DNA of 64,000 bases, taken from NCBI RefSeq assembly GCF_001956045.1, contig NZ_MRTH01000031.1:1-64000 (forward strand), written 5' to 3'. This document shows positions 15,776-24,709 of this stretch, piece by piece; positions within the stretch are counted from its first letter, which is position 1, and each line of letters begins with the position of its first letter. A model generated the notes under the pieces. It saw nothing but the letters and a program-made list of their open reading frames with translations, was not told the DNA's origin and ran no database searches. Origin of the DNA: Paenibacillus sp. FSL H7-0331 (GTDB lineage Bacteria; Bacillota; Bacilli; Paenibacillales; NBRC-103111). The translations under genes were made by a program, and so were the position numbers.

Positions 15776-15870
15776 CAGCTATCCGAGCATATCGTTAATT
15801 AAACAGCTAATAGTTACGAGAGAATCAATAATTGGTAATAGTGTTATCAATCATGAGGTGGGGACAACCG

Positions 15871-17349
15871 ATGAGACTAAGCCTAACCGTTTGTGGTATT
15901 TTACTTGCGATCTTTGTCATCTTTACGGATCAGGCTGTTGCACAAAGGCTGGAATCTGCAGCTTATAAGAGTCCTGAAGGAATCCAATTTGTAAGCTACA
16001 GCACCGTATGGAATGAGCAGAAATTAAAGGAGCTGTATGAGAGTTTACTCAAATGCGAGCATGGTGAAGAATTGTCGGCTCTGAAGCAAGTCATTTTGGA
16101 CCCGGGTCCAAGTGAGGGGAAGAGCGGCTCAAGAGTTGGCAGCTACAATGCGGATACCCAAGTGATTAGGTTGTTTGAAGTCGAGGCTACTCCGGTGGTA
16201 CGTACCTTGACCCATGAATATGGTCATCATTTTACCTATTATTGGCTGCAAAAAAAGGAAAGTGCTTCTCCAGGACAGCTTACAGAGTCTTCAGTCTGGG
16301 CTAAGGTTAGGCAGCTTGGTGGTTTTCCTATTCGATGGTCAGGCAGTACCCTTCCTTATGTACATAAGTGGGATCCTGGCGAGATTATGGCTGAGGATTA
16401 TGTATTGCTGTTCGGCGTGGGGGGGAATCCGTTGTCCTCGAAGTCGGCGAATATTGTGAATATGCTGCGTCACGAAAATGAGTATATTCCTTCTGCGCAG
16501 TCACTGCCTGCTCTGAGACAATACTGGGAGCAATTGGCTGGTTTGTCCAGGAAGGAGCCGATCCGACTCCCCGAGATCAAGCAATGGCAAGCAGTGGAAG
16601 ACAAGGAGGACGCTACCAACCGTTTGGTGTTTACCTCTGCCGCCACTCAAAACTACCAGCTCATCCAATATGGTATTCACGTAGTTAGCTTTAAAGACGG
16701 ACAGCCGATCAACTGGACAACGACTATCAATACGATTGGCAAAGAGCTTGTAGAGGTTAATCTGGATATGAATGCACTAAGGGATACCGATTCCACGGCT
16801 TCCTTTAACGGATTTATTCAGATTTGGGCGCTGGATCCACAAAGCAATCAGCTCGTCTACACACCATTTTATATGAATTGGTTTACCTATGAGCCCGTTT
16901 CAAAAAAACTACTTGCGATACCTCCTTCTTTTTCCAGCAGAGGACTAACTGCGATGTTGAAAAGAGATGGAATGGACAAATGGCCCCTTATGAATATGGT
17001 TATGAATGGGATGCCCTTGGCGCCAGTCAAGCGTTATGAGGATAAAGAAGGTAATCTGTATGTGCCACTGCGCTTATTCAGTGATGAGACCGTTCAAGGT
17101 CTAAAAGAGCAGCGAACTACGGATAACGATGGAGGCAGACGAATTAAAGCGCATTACAAGCAGAGGGATGTTCAATTGAGGTTGGATGAACAGCAAGCGG
17201 CTGTCAATGGAATCACAATCAAGCTGAACCAGCGAGTCAGGCGTATGGGTGCTGAGTTCGTGGTAGCGATCGATGATCTGAAAGCCTTGTTCGATGTGAC
17301 CGCACGCTGGGATGAATCAGGCAGCAGCCTGCTTATGGAGTCGACTTAG
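15871..17349 (+). CDS. Secreted HExxH metalloprotease-like protein with a copper-amine-oxidase-N stalk domain
   Basis: A 492-residue exported protein. The ATG at 15871 is chosen because GAGGTGGGG lies seven bases upstream and a clean signal peptide follows (MRLSLTVCGILLAIFVIFTD, cut near AVAQ). A zinc motif HEYGHH at residues 115-120 and a later GEIMAEDYVLLF supply the ligands expected of a gluzincin-like protease. The C-terminus (about 390-492) has a stalk domain: PLAPVKRYEDKEGNLYVPLR through LDDLKALFDV-type repeats, common in cell-surface proteins of Paenibacillus. The target is unknown. It ends in a strong terminator. Confidence 0.7.
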   Translation: MRLSLTVCGILLAIFVIFTDQAVAQRLESAAYKSPEGIQFVSYSTVWNEQKLKELYESLLKCEHGEELSALKQVILDPGPSEGKSGSRVGSYNADTQVIRLFEVEATPVVRTLTHEYGHHFTYYWLQKKESASPGQLTESSVWAKVRQLGGFPIRWSGSTLPYVHKWDPGEIMAEDYVLLFGVGGNPLSSKSANIVNMLRHENEYIPSAQSLPALRQYWEQLAGLSRKEPIRLPEIKQWQAVEDKEDATNRLVFTSAATQNYQLIQYGIHVVSFKDGQPINWTTTINTIGKELVEVNLDMNALRDTDSTASFNGFIQIWALDPQSNQLVYTPFYMNWFTYEPVSKKLLAIPPSFSSRGLTAMLKRDGMDKWPLMNMVMNGMPLAPVKRYEDKEGNLYVPLRLFSDETVQGLKEQRTTDNDGGRRIKAHYKQRDVQLRLDEQQAAVNGITIKLNQRVRRMGAEFVVAIDDLKALFDVTARWDESGSSLLMEST

Positions 17350-17357
17350 CATATAAT

Positions 17358-17405
17358 AAAAAAAGATCTTAGAGGGCTAACTTAGCCTTGTAGGATCTTT
17401 TTTTA
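17358..17405. terminator. Bidirectional terminator
   Basis: AAAAAAAGATC... pairs with GATCTTTTTTT, with an inner GGCTAA/TTAGCC stem. It separates the convergent protease and GGDEF-kinase genes and is T-rich on both strands. Confidence 0.8.
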
Positions 17406-19019
17406 ATGGGAAGGTGAAGTTTCCGTACTGTATGCATCATGAGAAGCAAGAGGGATGGTAATGGTCAGCTTGGTGCCTTTACCGCTTTCACTTTCAACCT
17501 CCATTGTGCCTTGATGATCCTGTACAATCTTATGGCAAATAGATAACCCGAGACCCGTACCCGAATCTTTGGTCGTATAGAAAGGTAAAAAGATTTTTTC
17601 CAGCTCGGACTGAGGTATACCGCTGCCTGTATCTGATATTTCAATGACTGCTGACTGATTATGATTGGACAGATGAACACGTACAAGACCCTGCTCTTCC
17701 ATCGCTTCAAAGGCATTTTTGATCAAATTCAACAGAAGCTGCAGCATCTTGTCCTGATCCATCATGAGGTACAAGGGTTGCCCGGCATGCTCGAACTGAA
17801 TTTCATGCCCCAGTCGTGCTGCTTCCGAATCCAATAGGGAGAGGACTCTTTGTATACAATCATCTATGGCATGTACTTTAAATTGGGTCGCATGTGGTTT
17901 GGAGAACTGGAGAAATTCCGCAGTCAGCATGCTCATGCGTGTAATTTCATCCATAATGAGATCGTACCATGGACGAACATTGAAATTATCCGCTCTGGAA
18001 AGCTGAAGAAAGCCTTTAATGGTTGTCAGTGGATTACGAATCTCATGAGCCATGCCGGAGGCCAATTCCCCGACCACTCTGAGCTTCTCTGAGCGAAGCA
18101 TATGCTCCTCACGTTTCAGCCAGGATTCCCTCTTCATCATATACAGATTGCGTTCCGCAATAAAGATCAAATCATCCTTATACTCGCCATCGTTAGGATA
18201 AAAAGCCATTCCAAAGTTCATTTCGATGCCAGTTAGCTTAGGAAAGTCAACGGTAAGCTGTTGCTCGATATTATGGGTCAGCTGCCCTATATGATTCGAT
18301 TCCAACACGATAGCAAATTCGTCGCCACCATAGCGGGAAATAAGCAATGCTTCCGGAAACATAATGCGCAGTAATTGAGCAGCCTGCTTCAAAATTCGGT
18401 TTACACCATGAAAGCCATTGGCCGTATTCAGTGATTTCAAATCCTTGCAGTCGATCAATACTAGCGCAATAGGTGCCCCTTGCTGAACCAGCTTGCCTAA
18501 CTGACGATGACATTCCTCATAGTTATATAGGCCAGTGAGCGCATCGTGGGTAGTCAGATGCTTCTTTTCACTATCCAGTTGCTGGGTCTGGTTTCGAAGA
18601 ACATATATGTATTGATAAAACAGAAAAGCAAAGGTAAGGCAGCTAATCGAACTGAATAAAAATGCAGAGACATTATAAAGGGTAAGCTTCATATAAGAGT
18701 AAGATACCAGAGCAAAGGTTAAGGTGTACAAAAGGCTGACAAGTACCGCTGAGCCAGGTGTTCGAATTTTATGAAAATGTTTGCCAATTTGCGCAAAGTA
18801 AAGAGGCAAGCACCAGGCCATTTGACTGACGGAGTGAAAAGCAATCAGCAGCACGATTTGAAGAAAAACTGAAATCACAAGCCGTTTCTCTGTGAAATGA
18901 GCGATGATGTATAAAATTGCTATCAGGACAAGTAGAGCCGGATGTAAGGATCTTTCGAAATAAATGGAAGAACCACAGATCACGACGGTATAGCCGAATA
19001 GTATCCAATTATAGCCCAT
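17403..19019 (-). CDS. Hybrid GGDEF domain / sensor histidine kinase
   Basis: 538 residues. Residues 1-140 form five or six membrane helices. A GGDEF domain (about 150-300) keeps YGGDEF at 230-235, but its first metal region reads LVLIDCKDLKSLN instead of DxDxFKxxND, and the GHxxGD part is GFHGVN. A HisKA domain with H325 in SGMAHEIRNPLTTIKGF and an HATPase_c domain (NLIKNAFEA, DTGSGIP, GTGLGLS) follow. It could sense a membrane signal, with the GGDEF part perhaps used for GTP or dimer sensing more than for c-di-GMP synthesis. No response regulator is adjacent. The start has AAGGAG nine bases upstream. Confidence 0.85.
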   Translation of the reverse strand: MGYNWILFGYTVVICGSSIYFERSLHPALLVLIAILYIIAHFTEKRLVISVFLQIVLLIAFHSVSQMAWCLPLYFAQIGKHFHKIRTPGSAVLVSLLYTLTFALVSYSYMKLTLYNVSAFLFSSISCLTFAFLFYQYIYVLRNQTQQLDSEKKHLTTHDALTGLYNYEECHRQLGKLVQQGAPIALVLIDCKDLKSLNTANGFHGVNRILKQAAQLLRIMFPEALLISRYGGDEFAIVLESNHIGQLTHNIEQQLTVDFPKLTGIEMNFGMAFYPNDGEYKDDLIFIAERNLYMMKRESWLKREEHMLRSEKLRVVGELASGMAHEIRNPLTTIKGFLQLSRADNFNVRPWYDLIMDEITRMSMLTAEFLQFSKPHATQFKVHAIDDCIQRVLSLLDSEAARLGHEIQFEHAGQPLYLMMDQDKMLQLLLNLIKNAFEAMEEQGLVRVHLSNHNQSAVIEISDTGSGIPQSELEKIFLPFYTTKDSGTGLGLSICHKIVQDHQGTMEVESESGKGTKLTITIPLASHDAYSTETSPSH

Positions 19020-19184
19020 GCCTTTTTACTCCTTCTTAATGTGGATATGATTGAATGGATAAGAACCCGACAAGCCATAAACTGAAAGGATTCTTTGATA
19101 CAAACGCTTTCATGCACATATAACAAAAAGTCAGGTCGAATTGTGGTGAATGCTGTCTACTGAGCTAATACCATATTTTAAGGG

Positions 19185-19213
19185 AAAAACCTGACCTCAG
19201 AGGCCAGGTTTTT
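19185..19213 (-). terminator. Terminator of the MBL-fold gene
   Basis: AAAAACCTG (19185-19193) pairs with CAGGTTTTT (19205-19213), giving a T-run on the minus strand. The stop codon of the gene overlaps the stem. Confidence 0.75.
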
Positions 19214-19955
19214 AGGGGAAAGAGTAGGTTGAATGCTGCTTCATAATTGTCATTTTTCCTGTTTTCCCTATAAATTCTTCAATATAATCATCATAATGCA
19301 TAAGCATAACCGAGCCTTGAATCGTATCTGGTAAAGTCAGCAGCTCATTGAGGCTGGCATGCACAATACCTGGACTGGACAACTGACAATCATGCAAAAT
19401 GTACTGACAGCGCTGTTCCTCGTGGAGTCCAACCAGAAGCGGATAATTGAATTTCGTATCAGAGCTGTAAAAGACCTTTTCATTAATCAATAAGGAATAG
19501 CTGGGCTTGTCGCGAATATGTTCGGATCGGATCAGCTCCAGGGTAAAGCCCGGATGAATAACAGTAGAAACAGCTTCCTCCATAATGATAAGCTCAAAAT
19601 AGTCCTCGAGTCCAAAAAAACCTTCGGACTTGTTCTCCAAACCGCCGCGTAATGACTGATTCCACAAAGAATCGACCAAATCAGCTGGAACGAATAGCTT
19701 CATTCTGTACTTGTATGTATATTTTAAACGAAAAGCAAACTCTTCCATACCACCTACGTGGTCAGCATGGATATGGGTGATTAGTAAACCATTAATATGA
19801 TTAATCTCGATACCAAGCTCATGTAAGGCTCTCGGTGCTGTATAGCCGCAATCCACTAGTAAGGTGAAGCCGTTGCACGTCACTAACGCATTATTGTTAT
19901 AAAACTTTTTTGAAAAGGCACTTCCCGTGCCAATCATCTGGATTTGCAGGCTCAC
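19212..19955 (-). CDS. MBL-fold metallo-hydrolase (RNase Z / PhnP-like)
   Basis: The zinc-binding motif THIHADHVGG and an N-terminal IGTGSAFSKKFYNNNAL segment place it in the metallo-beta-lactamase superfamily, near the RNase Z and PhnP-like branch. Further ligands are in LIRSEHIRDKPSY, VFYSSDTKF and the end VMLMHYDDY. The GTG at 19955 is preferred (GTGGAGG seven bases before it); an ATG at 19973 lies within that ribosome site. The substrate is not evident. It is transcribed alone. Confidence 0.8.
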   Translation of the reverse strand: MSLQIQMIGTGSAFSKKFYNNNALVTCNGFTLLVDCGYTAPRALHELGIEINHINGLLITHIHADHVGGMEEFAFRLKYTYKYRMKLFVPADLVDSLWNQSLRGGLENKSEGFFGLEDYFELIIMEEAVSTVIHPGFTLELIRSEHIRDKPSYSLLINEKVFYSSDTKFNYPLLVGLHEEQRCQYILHDCQLSSPGIVHASLNELLTLPDTIQGSVMLMHYDDYIEEFIGKTGKMTIMKQHSTYSFP

Positions 19956-20295
19956 GAACGATCCTCCACTCATGGGTGCATAACGCTTACATATCTTTCT
20001 TAATCTATCACGGTTTGGAGTTAGATTTCAAGAGAATTTTTACACACTTTAACAATATTTTACCCTTAATTTTCTTATTTTTTATAAATTAGGATGAACA
20101 TGATTTGGTATTGCATAGTGTTTTCATAGTATGGTTACACTGAAAGCAAACTTATAGCAGGTTAGGAGTTTCGATTTAATTTCCAAAATCATGGCATATT
20201 TTGTATTTAATTCGTTGCTTGCGTCGAGTTTTGTACCATATATAGATCGTATTCCAAAATCTTTTTTTGATTTTTTTAACAAAGCAGCGCAACTC

Positions 20296-20324
20296 TTGAT
20301 AGCTTTCCGAGTATAACTTTATAT
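20296..20324 (+). promoter_or_regulatory. Sigma-A-type promoter of the stalk-domain gene
   Basis: TTGATA (20296-20301), a 17-base spacer and TTATAT (20319-20324) lie 34 bases before the start codon. The rest of the stretch 19956-20295 is AT-rich and holds nothing else that I can support. Confidence 0.5.
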
Positions 20325-20357
20325 AAAACAAGTACAAGTCACGATGGAGGTTACACA

Positions 20358-20975
20358 ATGAAAGTGCCACGAATGCTAACGCTGGTACTATCGCTCTCCT
20401 TGCTTGGAAATGCAGGTGTTTTTGCAAATTCGATCTGGGGCGATTACGAGGGATTTAGTAAAGTGAAGATGGTCGTTAATAATGTGGAAAAACAATTTAA
20501 AGACGGTGAGGCGCCTGCCTTTTTGATTAAAGGTAATGCGGTGTTTCCGGTGCGTGAGCTTTCGGAATCTCTTCAGTCGCTCGTACGGTGGGATAATGCC
20601 AAAAATACCGTATCGATCTACAAGCCGAATGTTCATATGTTTGTTGCTGAAAAGGTAAATGAAGATTATTCGATCAAATCTCCTTTTGGTAAAGTACCCA
20701 AAGGCAAAAAAATTGATTTTGCAGTATTCGCGCAGGTTGACAGCTTGAAAACACCATTTTATTCCTTCAAGATATCGATAGATTCTCCAAGCGGGGATCA
20801 AGCGGCACCGGCTCATGAAAAGGTCGTTAACGGGTCGAAGGAAAACTTTTGGTATCCATGGTCGTTTAGTGTTCCTTTTAACGAAGCGGGTGAATATGTC
20901 ATTAAATTCTCCATTAAACTGGATGAAAGTAGCGACTATACCGTGATTTCCCAGAAAGTGATTGTATCTGAATAA
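20358..20975 (+). CDS. Secreted stalk-domain (copper amine oxidase N-like) protein
   Basis: 205 residues with a signal peptide (MKVPRMLTLVLSLSLLGNAG, cut near VFA). A short stalk domain follows: MVVNNVEKQFKDGEAPAFLI, then VFPVRELSESLQSLVRWDNA and KNTVSIYKPN. The C-terminal half looks like an immunoglobulin-like beta domain (YSFKISIDSPSGDQ, EYVIKFSIKLDES). It is probably secreted or bound to the wall; no catalytic motif is seen. GGAGG lies seven bases before the ATG. Relatives of the stalk domain occur in the window at 15871 and 47148. Confidence 0.7.
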   Translation: MKVPRMLTLVLSLSLLGNAGVFANSIWGDYEGFSKVKMVVNNVEKQFKDGEAPAFLIKGNAVFPVRELSESLQSLVRWDNAKNTVSIYKPNVHMFVAEKVNEDYSIKSPFGKVPKGKKIDFAVFAQVDSLKTPFYSFKISIDSPSGDQAAPAHEKVVNGSKENFWYPWSFSVPFNEAGEYVIKFSIKLDESSDYTVISQKVIVSE

Positions 20976-21071
20976 ATGATTGTGTAGGATGCTATGATGG
21001 CAATTGACCTGTATGCATGAACATGTTACTATACGTGGGATAACTAATTTCTAATGAAATGAGGTTTACCC

Positions 21072-21368
21072 ATGAGCGAACATATACATGATGAGAATTG
21101 CAATCACGATCATGACGAAGAAGATATTTTTGTAGTTACGGATAAAGATGGCGTAGAGCACGAAATGGTGATGGTGTACACATTTGAGGCAGAAAATCAG
21201 CCTTATGCTGTGTTACTGGACCGTAATGATCCGGAAGCGGACGGTGTTATTTTCAGAATTGAAGAAGAGGAAGAAGATGCTTACCTAGAAAGCATTGAGG
21301 ATGAAGAAGAATGGGAACGTGTAGTTAAAATCTACAATCAGATCATTGAGGAACAAGCAGCTGAATAG
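21072..21368 (+). CDS. DUF1292 family (YrzB-like) protein (98 aa)
   Basis: A very acidic small cytoplasmic protein with a His-rich head (HIHDENCNHDHDEEDIFVVT), then DKDGVEHEMVMVYTFEAENQ, PYAVLLDRNDP and an acidic helix. This is the DUF1292/YrzB pattern seen in Bacilli, often encoded near alaS/yrrK. Here it stands alone. The His/Asp-rich head might bind metal, which is inference. GAGG lies eight bases before the ATG, and a terminator follows. Confidence 0.75.
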   Translation: MSEHIHDENCNHDHDEEDIFVVTDKDGVEHEMVMVYTFEAENQPYAVLLDRNDPEADGVIFRIEEEEEDAYLESIEDEEEWERVVKIYNQIIEEQAAE

Positions 21369-21380
21369 TTGATAACGAGA

Positions 21381-21412
21381 GCCCTTCTTGCGACGACAAG
21401 AGGGGTTTTTCG
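21381..21412 (+). terminator. Terminator after the DUF1292 gene
   Basis: CCCTTCTTG pairs with CAAGAGGGG (one wobble), followed by TTTTTCG. Confidence 0.8.
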
Positions 21413-21489
21413 TGCGGCCAGGGGGTATTGTGGCTGAAAAAGCAAATAGACCTTTCCGCTTTAAAAGGGAAGGGTCTGCAGCACCACTG

Positions 21490-21909
21490 TTATTTACGAG
21501 GATTGAAATACATAATACGTCCATTGAACAAGTGAAGCTCGGCTTTCCACAGTCTGCCCAAATACTTGCAGAATTCGTTGCCCTTGGCCTTGTCGCCGTG
21601 GGTTGATCCATCAGGTAATACGATCTGTACAAAATGCCTGCTAGTGTCACCATCCTGAGTGGAACCAGTCCCCATCACTATGTAATGATATAAAGGATCT
21701 TTACCTTTCAGGTAAAACCACTGATCTGCAGCCTCTGGCTTTGTTTCTATGGTGTAAGGGAAACCGGCATCGCCATATTCCCAGCCTAATTGCTGGCCTG
21801 TGAGGTTAAGTTGTTCCTTGTAATGCATAAGTTGTTCTTTTAATTGTTCTAAGGAAAGGGAAGGAATGGTAGAGCCTTCTACGAATTTAATATACGCGCT
21901 TTGAGCCAT
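21490..21909 (-). CDS. DUF1885 family protein (139 aa)
   Basis: The start MAQSAYIKFVEGSTIPSLSL and the middle WEYGDAGFPYTIET, YLKGKDPLYHYIVMGTG resemble the DUF1885 family of Bacillales, small alpha-beta proteins of unknown function. Length fits. The ATG at 21909 has AGGTGT upstream. It is transcribed against the DUF1292 gene and away from the HAD gene. Confidence 0.6.
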   Translation of the reverse strand: MAQSAYIKFVEGSTIPSLSLEQLKEQLMHYKEQLNLTGQQLGWEYGDAGFPYTIETKPEAADQWFYLKGKDPLYHYIVMGTGSTQDGDTSRHFVQIVLPDGSTHGDKAKGNEFCKYLGRLWKAELHLFNGRIMYFNPRK

Positions 21910-22026
21910 GATCGATACACCTGCCTATAATTGGACTGAGAAGGGTTACATCTGATCGGATACCATGAACATCATAGCATTTTAGAAAGCGTTTTGACAA
22001 TATGGATAGACAGAGGAGCGTACACA

Positions 22027-22851
22027 ATGAATAAGCAACGATTTGATGGTTATTTGCTAGTCACGGATATGGACGGCACATTATTAAACAGAGGTAAAAT
22101 CATCAGTCCTGAAAATCAACAAGCCATAGAAATGTTTGTGGAGCATGGCGGCTTGTTCACTTTGGCGACTGGACGCATAACGTCATCGGTACAACGGTTT
22201 GCCGATCAACTGCCGCTTAATGCGCCAGCGGTCTTATATAACGGTGCTGTAATCCATGATTTTGCTAAAGGGGTCGATATTTGGCAGCGTACGTTGGTAC
22301 CTTCAGCTGGGGCGGTTCTGAGTCGGGTCATGGAACGGTTTCCCGAGGTGGGTGTGGAAATATATTGCGGCAGCGAGCCTTATTTCATTCGTGAAAATGA
22401 GACAACCGATTACCATCGTCGTATGGAAAAATTCACGAGACCCGTACTTGAAAGCTTCGAGTCATTGAAGGATCCATGGTTTAAGGTACTGTTGGCCTGG
22501 ACACCTGAGCGATTGGACGAGATTGAACGTTTCACCGCAGAAACCGATGATGAAGATGTCATTTGGGTACGTTCTGATGAAAAATATTTGGAACTGCTGC
22601 CGTCGGGTGCAACGAAAGGACATGCTTTGGAGCACTTGGTACAGCTAATGGGCATTGAGATGTCCAAATGTATTGCAATGGGCGATAATTTGAATGACCT
22701 TGAAATGATCCGAAGGGCTGGTGTCGGGGTTGCTGTAGCTAATGCTCATGAAATACTGCTGAGCGCTTCTGATCGATCCTGCTGCCATCATGAAGAACAT
22801 GCAGTGGCTGATGTAATAGCTTGGCTAGATCGGGAAGTTGTTAGCAAATAA
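22027..22851 (+). CDS. Cof-type HAD phosphatase
   Basis: 274 residues with the four HAD motifs: LLVTDMDGTLLNRG (nucleophile Asp), TLATGR, a lysine in GATKGHALEHL, and MGDNLNDLEMI. The large alpha-beta cap between motifs 2 and 3 is of the Cof/YidA type that removes phosphate from sugar phosphates or cofactors. The inner ATG at 22027 is used since GAGGAG lies eight bases before it. The end has an odd Cys/His cluster, SCCHHEEHA, which is not part of the catalytic set. Confidence 0.88.
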   Translation: MNKQRFDGYLLVTDMDGTLLNRGKIISPENQQAIEMFVEHGGLFTLATGRITSSVQRFADQLPLNAPAVLYNGAVIHDFAKGVDIWQRTLVPSAGAVLSRVMERFPEVGVEIYCGSEPYFIRENETTDYHRRMEKFTRPVLESFESLKDPWFKVLLAWTPERLDEIERFTAETDDEDVIWVRSDEKYLELLPSGATKGHALEHLVQLMGIEMSKCIAMGDNLNDLEMIRRAGVGVAVANAHEILLSASDRSCCHHEEHAVADVIAWLDREVVSK

Positions 22852-22887
22852 GAGGATACTTGATACTGACTACGGGGAAAAGCACAA

Positions 22888-22913
22888 AGAACAAGTCGGT
22901 TTCGACTTGTTCT
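22888..22913. terminator. Bidirectional terminator between the HAD and decarboxylase genes
   Basis: AGAACAAGTCG and CGACTTGTTCT form an 11 bp stem with a four-base loop. On the minus strand TTTGTGCTTTT follows. Confidence 0.7.
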
Positions 22914-22962
22914 TACTGCAAGGAAATAGCGAGCTTCAATGGACTTCTACTAGTGAAAAAAA

Positions 22963-24438
22963 TTAGAAGATAGCGTTCGTTTCGACGATAACTTTTACAT
23001 TCTGAATACTGCGATCCTCAGGTCCTTTAACAGGGAGCCCGACTTCAACATGCTCGACAATATAATCGATCAAATCCTGTGAAATGACCTCACCGGGCAG
23101 TAGAATCGGAATTCCTGGAGGATACACATAAATAAATTCGGCAATGATTCGGTCAGCCGATTCCTTGAAAGGGACCACTTCGGTATCGCCATAAAAGGCA
23201 TCGCGAGGAGTCAGTGTCAGCTGTGGAATGCTCGGAACCTTAATAATTAAATCCGTGGCTGGACGGATGTTATAATTTTGGCTGGAAAGCTCACGTAGGG
23301 CATTGAGTAGCGTATCGATGTTCTCGTGAGTGTCCCCTGGAGTAATCAGGCACAGGATGTTGTACATATCGCTGAGCTCAACCTCAATATTGTAATGATC
23401 ACGCAGCCAGTTTTCTGCATCGTATCCGGTGATGCCCAAGTGGCGGACATGAATATTGATCTTGGTTGGATCATAATTGAAGGTAGCTTCAGTACCAAGA
23501 ATATCTTCACCAAAGCAGCTTAGACCGGGAATTTCATTGATGCCATGACGAGCAAATTGGGCCAGTGCAATCGCTTTGTCAGCCAATTCCTCTCCGTTTA
23601 ATGCCAAATGGCGGCGCGCGGTATCCAGAGAAGCAAGCAGGATGTAGGAAGTGGACGTTGTTGTCAGCATACTAAGGATGGTTTTGACGCGGCTCGGATT
23701 GATGCGCCCTTCCTTAATATTTAATACGGAGCTTTGTGTCATGGAGCCGCCAAGCTTATGAACGCTGGTTGCCGCCATATCAGCGCCAGCTTCCATAGCA
23801 GATATGGGCAGCTTGCTGCTAAAATGGATCAGCACGCCATGAGCTTCATCAACCAGCACAGGTATATTATAGCTATGCACGAGGTCAACGATTTCCTTAA
23901 GATCGGCACAAACCCCATAATAAGTAGGATTGATAACCAGAACAGCTTTGGCATCCGGATGTCTTTCCAGAGCGCGTTTGACAGAGCGTGTCGTAATGCC
24001 ATGATCAATCCCGAGGTTCTTATCACGGACCGGTGAAACAAAGACTGGCTTGGCTCCTGCAAAAATAATGGCCGACATGACAGATTTATGCACATTTCGG
24101 GGAACGATAATTTTATCACCCTGTGAGCAAACGGTCAAAATCATCGTCATGATCGCGCCGCTGGTTCCTTGAACAGAGAAGAATGTGTGATCCGCACCAA
24201 AAGCATCCGCGGCCAAATGCTGAGCTTCTTCGATCACACCTGTCGGTTGGTGCAGGTCATCCAGAGGAGCTATATTTATAAGGTCGATAGATAGGGCGTT
24301 ATCACCGATAAATGCGCGATATTCCGGATCCATTCCAACTCCTTTTTTATGGCCTGGAATATGAAATTGAATTGGATTGCGTTCTGCGTGTTCTTTCAAC
24401 GCAGAGAATAGAGGAGTACGCTTGTGGTCCACAGTCAT
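22963..24438 (-). CDS. speA: Arginine/lysine/ornithine decarboxylase (SpeA-like)
   Basis: A 491-residue, PLP-dependent, fold-type I decarboxylase with the same size and layout as B. subtilis SpeA, which makes agmatine for polyamine synthesis. The cofactor lysine is K228 in TSVHKLGGS and the PLP-binding Asp is in VDEAHG (D197). The head has QFHIPGHKKG, typical of this group. The C-terminal domain contains YPPGIPILLPGE. Substrate choice between Arg and Lys cannot be settled from the sequence alone. It is transcribed alone on the minus strand; no speE/speB neighbour is present. Confidence 0.82.
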   Translation of the reverse strand: MTVDHKRTPLFSALKEHAERNPIQFHIPGHKKGVGMDPEYRAFIGDNALSIDLINIAPLDDLHQPTGVIEEAQHLAADAFGADHTFFSVQGTSGAIMTMILTVCSQGDKIIVPRNVHKSVMSAIIFAGAKPVFVSPVRDKNLGIDHGITTRSVKRALERHPDAKAVLVINPTYYGVCADLKEIVDLVHSYNIPVLVDEAHGVLIHFSSKLPISAMEAGADMAATSVHKLGGSMTQSSVLNIKEGRINPSRVKTILSMLTTTSTSYILLASLDTARRHLALNGEELADKAIALAQFARHGINEIPGLSCFGEDILGTEATFNYDPTKINIHVRHLGITGYDAENWLRDHYNIEVELSDMYNILCLITPGDTHENIDTLLNALRELSSQNYNIRPATDLIIKVPSIPQLTLTPRDAFYGDTEVVPFKESADRIIAEFIYVYPPGIPILLPGEVISQDLIDYIVEHVEVGLPVKGPEDRSIQNVKVIVETNAIF

Positions 24439-24709
24439 CCCTACCTTTCACGGTGTTAGCATTAATACAAACTCTTTTAGATACTAAACTATAATCAGCC
24501 AAGGATGCAAGCCATTTGTGTTAATAGTTTGTTAACTTTTGCAAGAAAAATTCGTAATTTCTTTGAATGTTTTGTCCAATTTGTTAATCTTCAGGGGCGA
24601 AGGTTTCCCTGTATAAATAAGTTGTGATACGATAGGTCTACAATCTAATAAGCAAATGCTTTCGATGTCATTATTTGTCGAGAGTTTGTAGGAGGCATAT
24701 AACACGATC

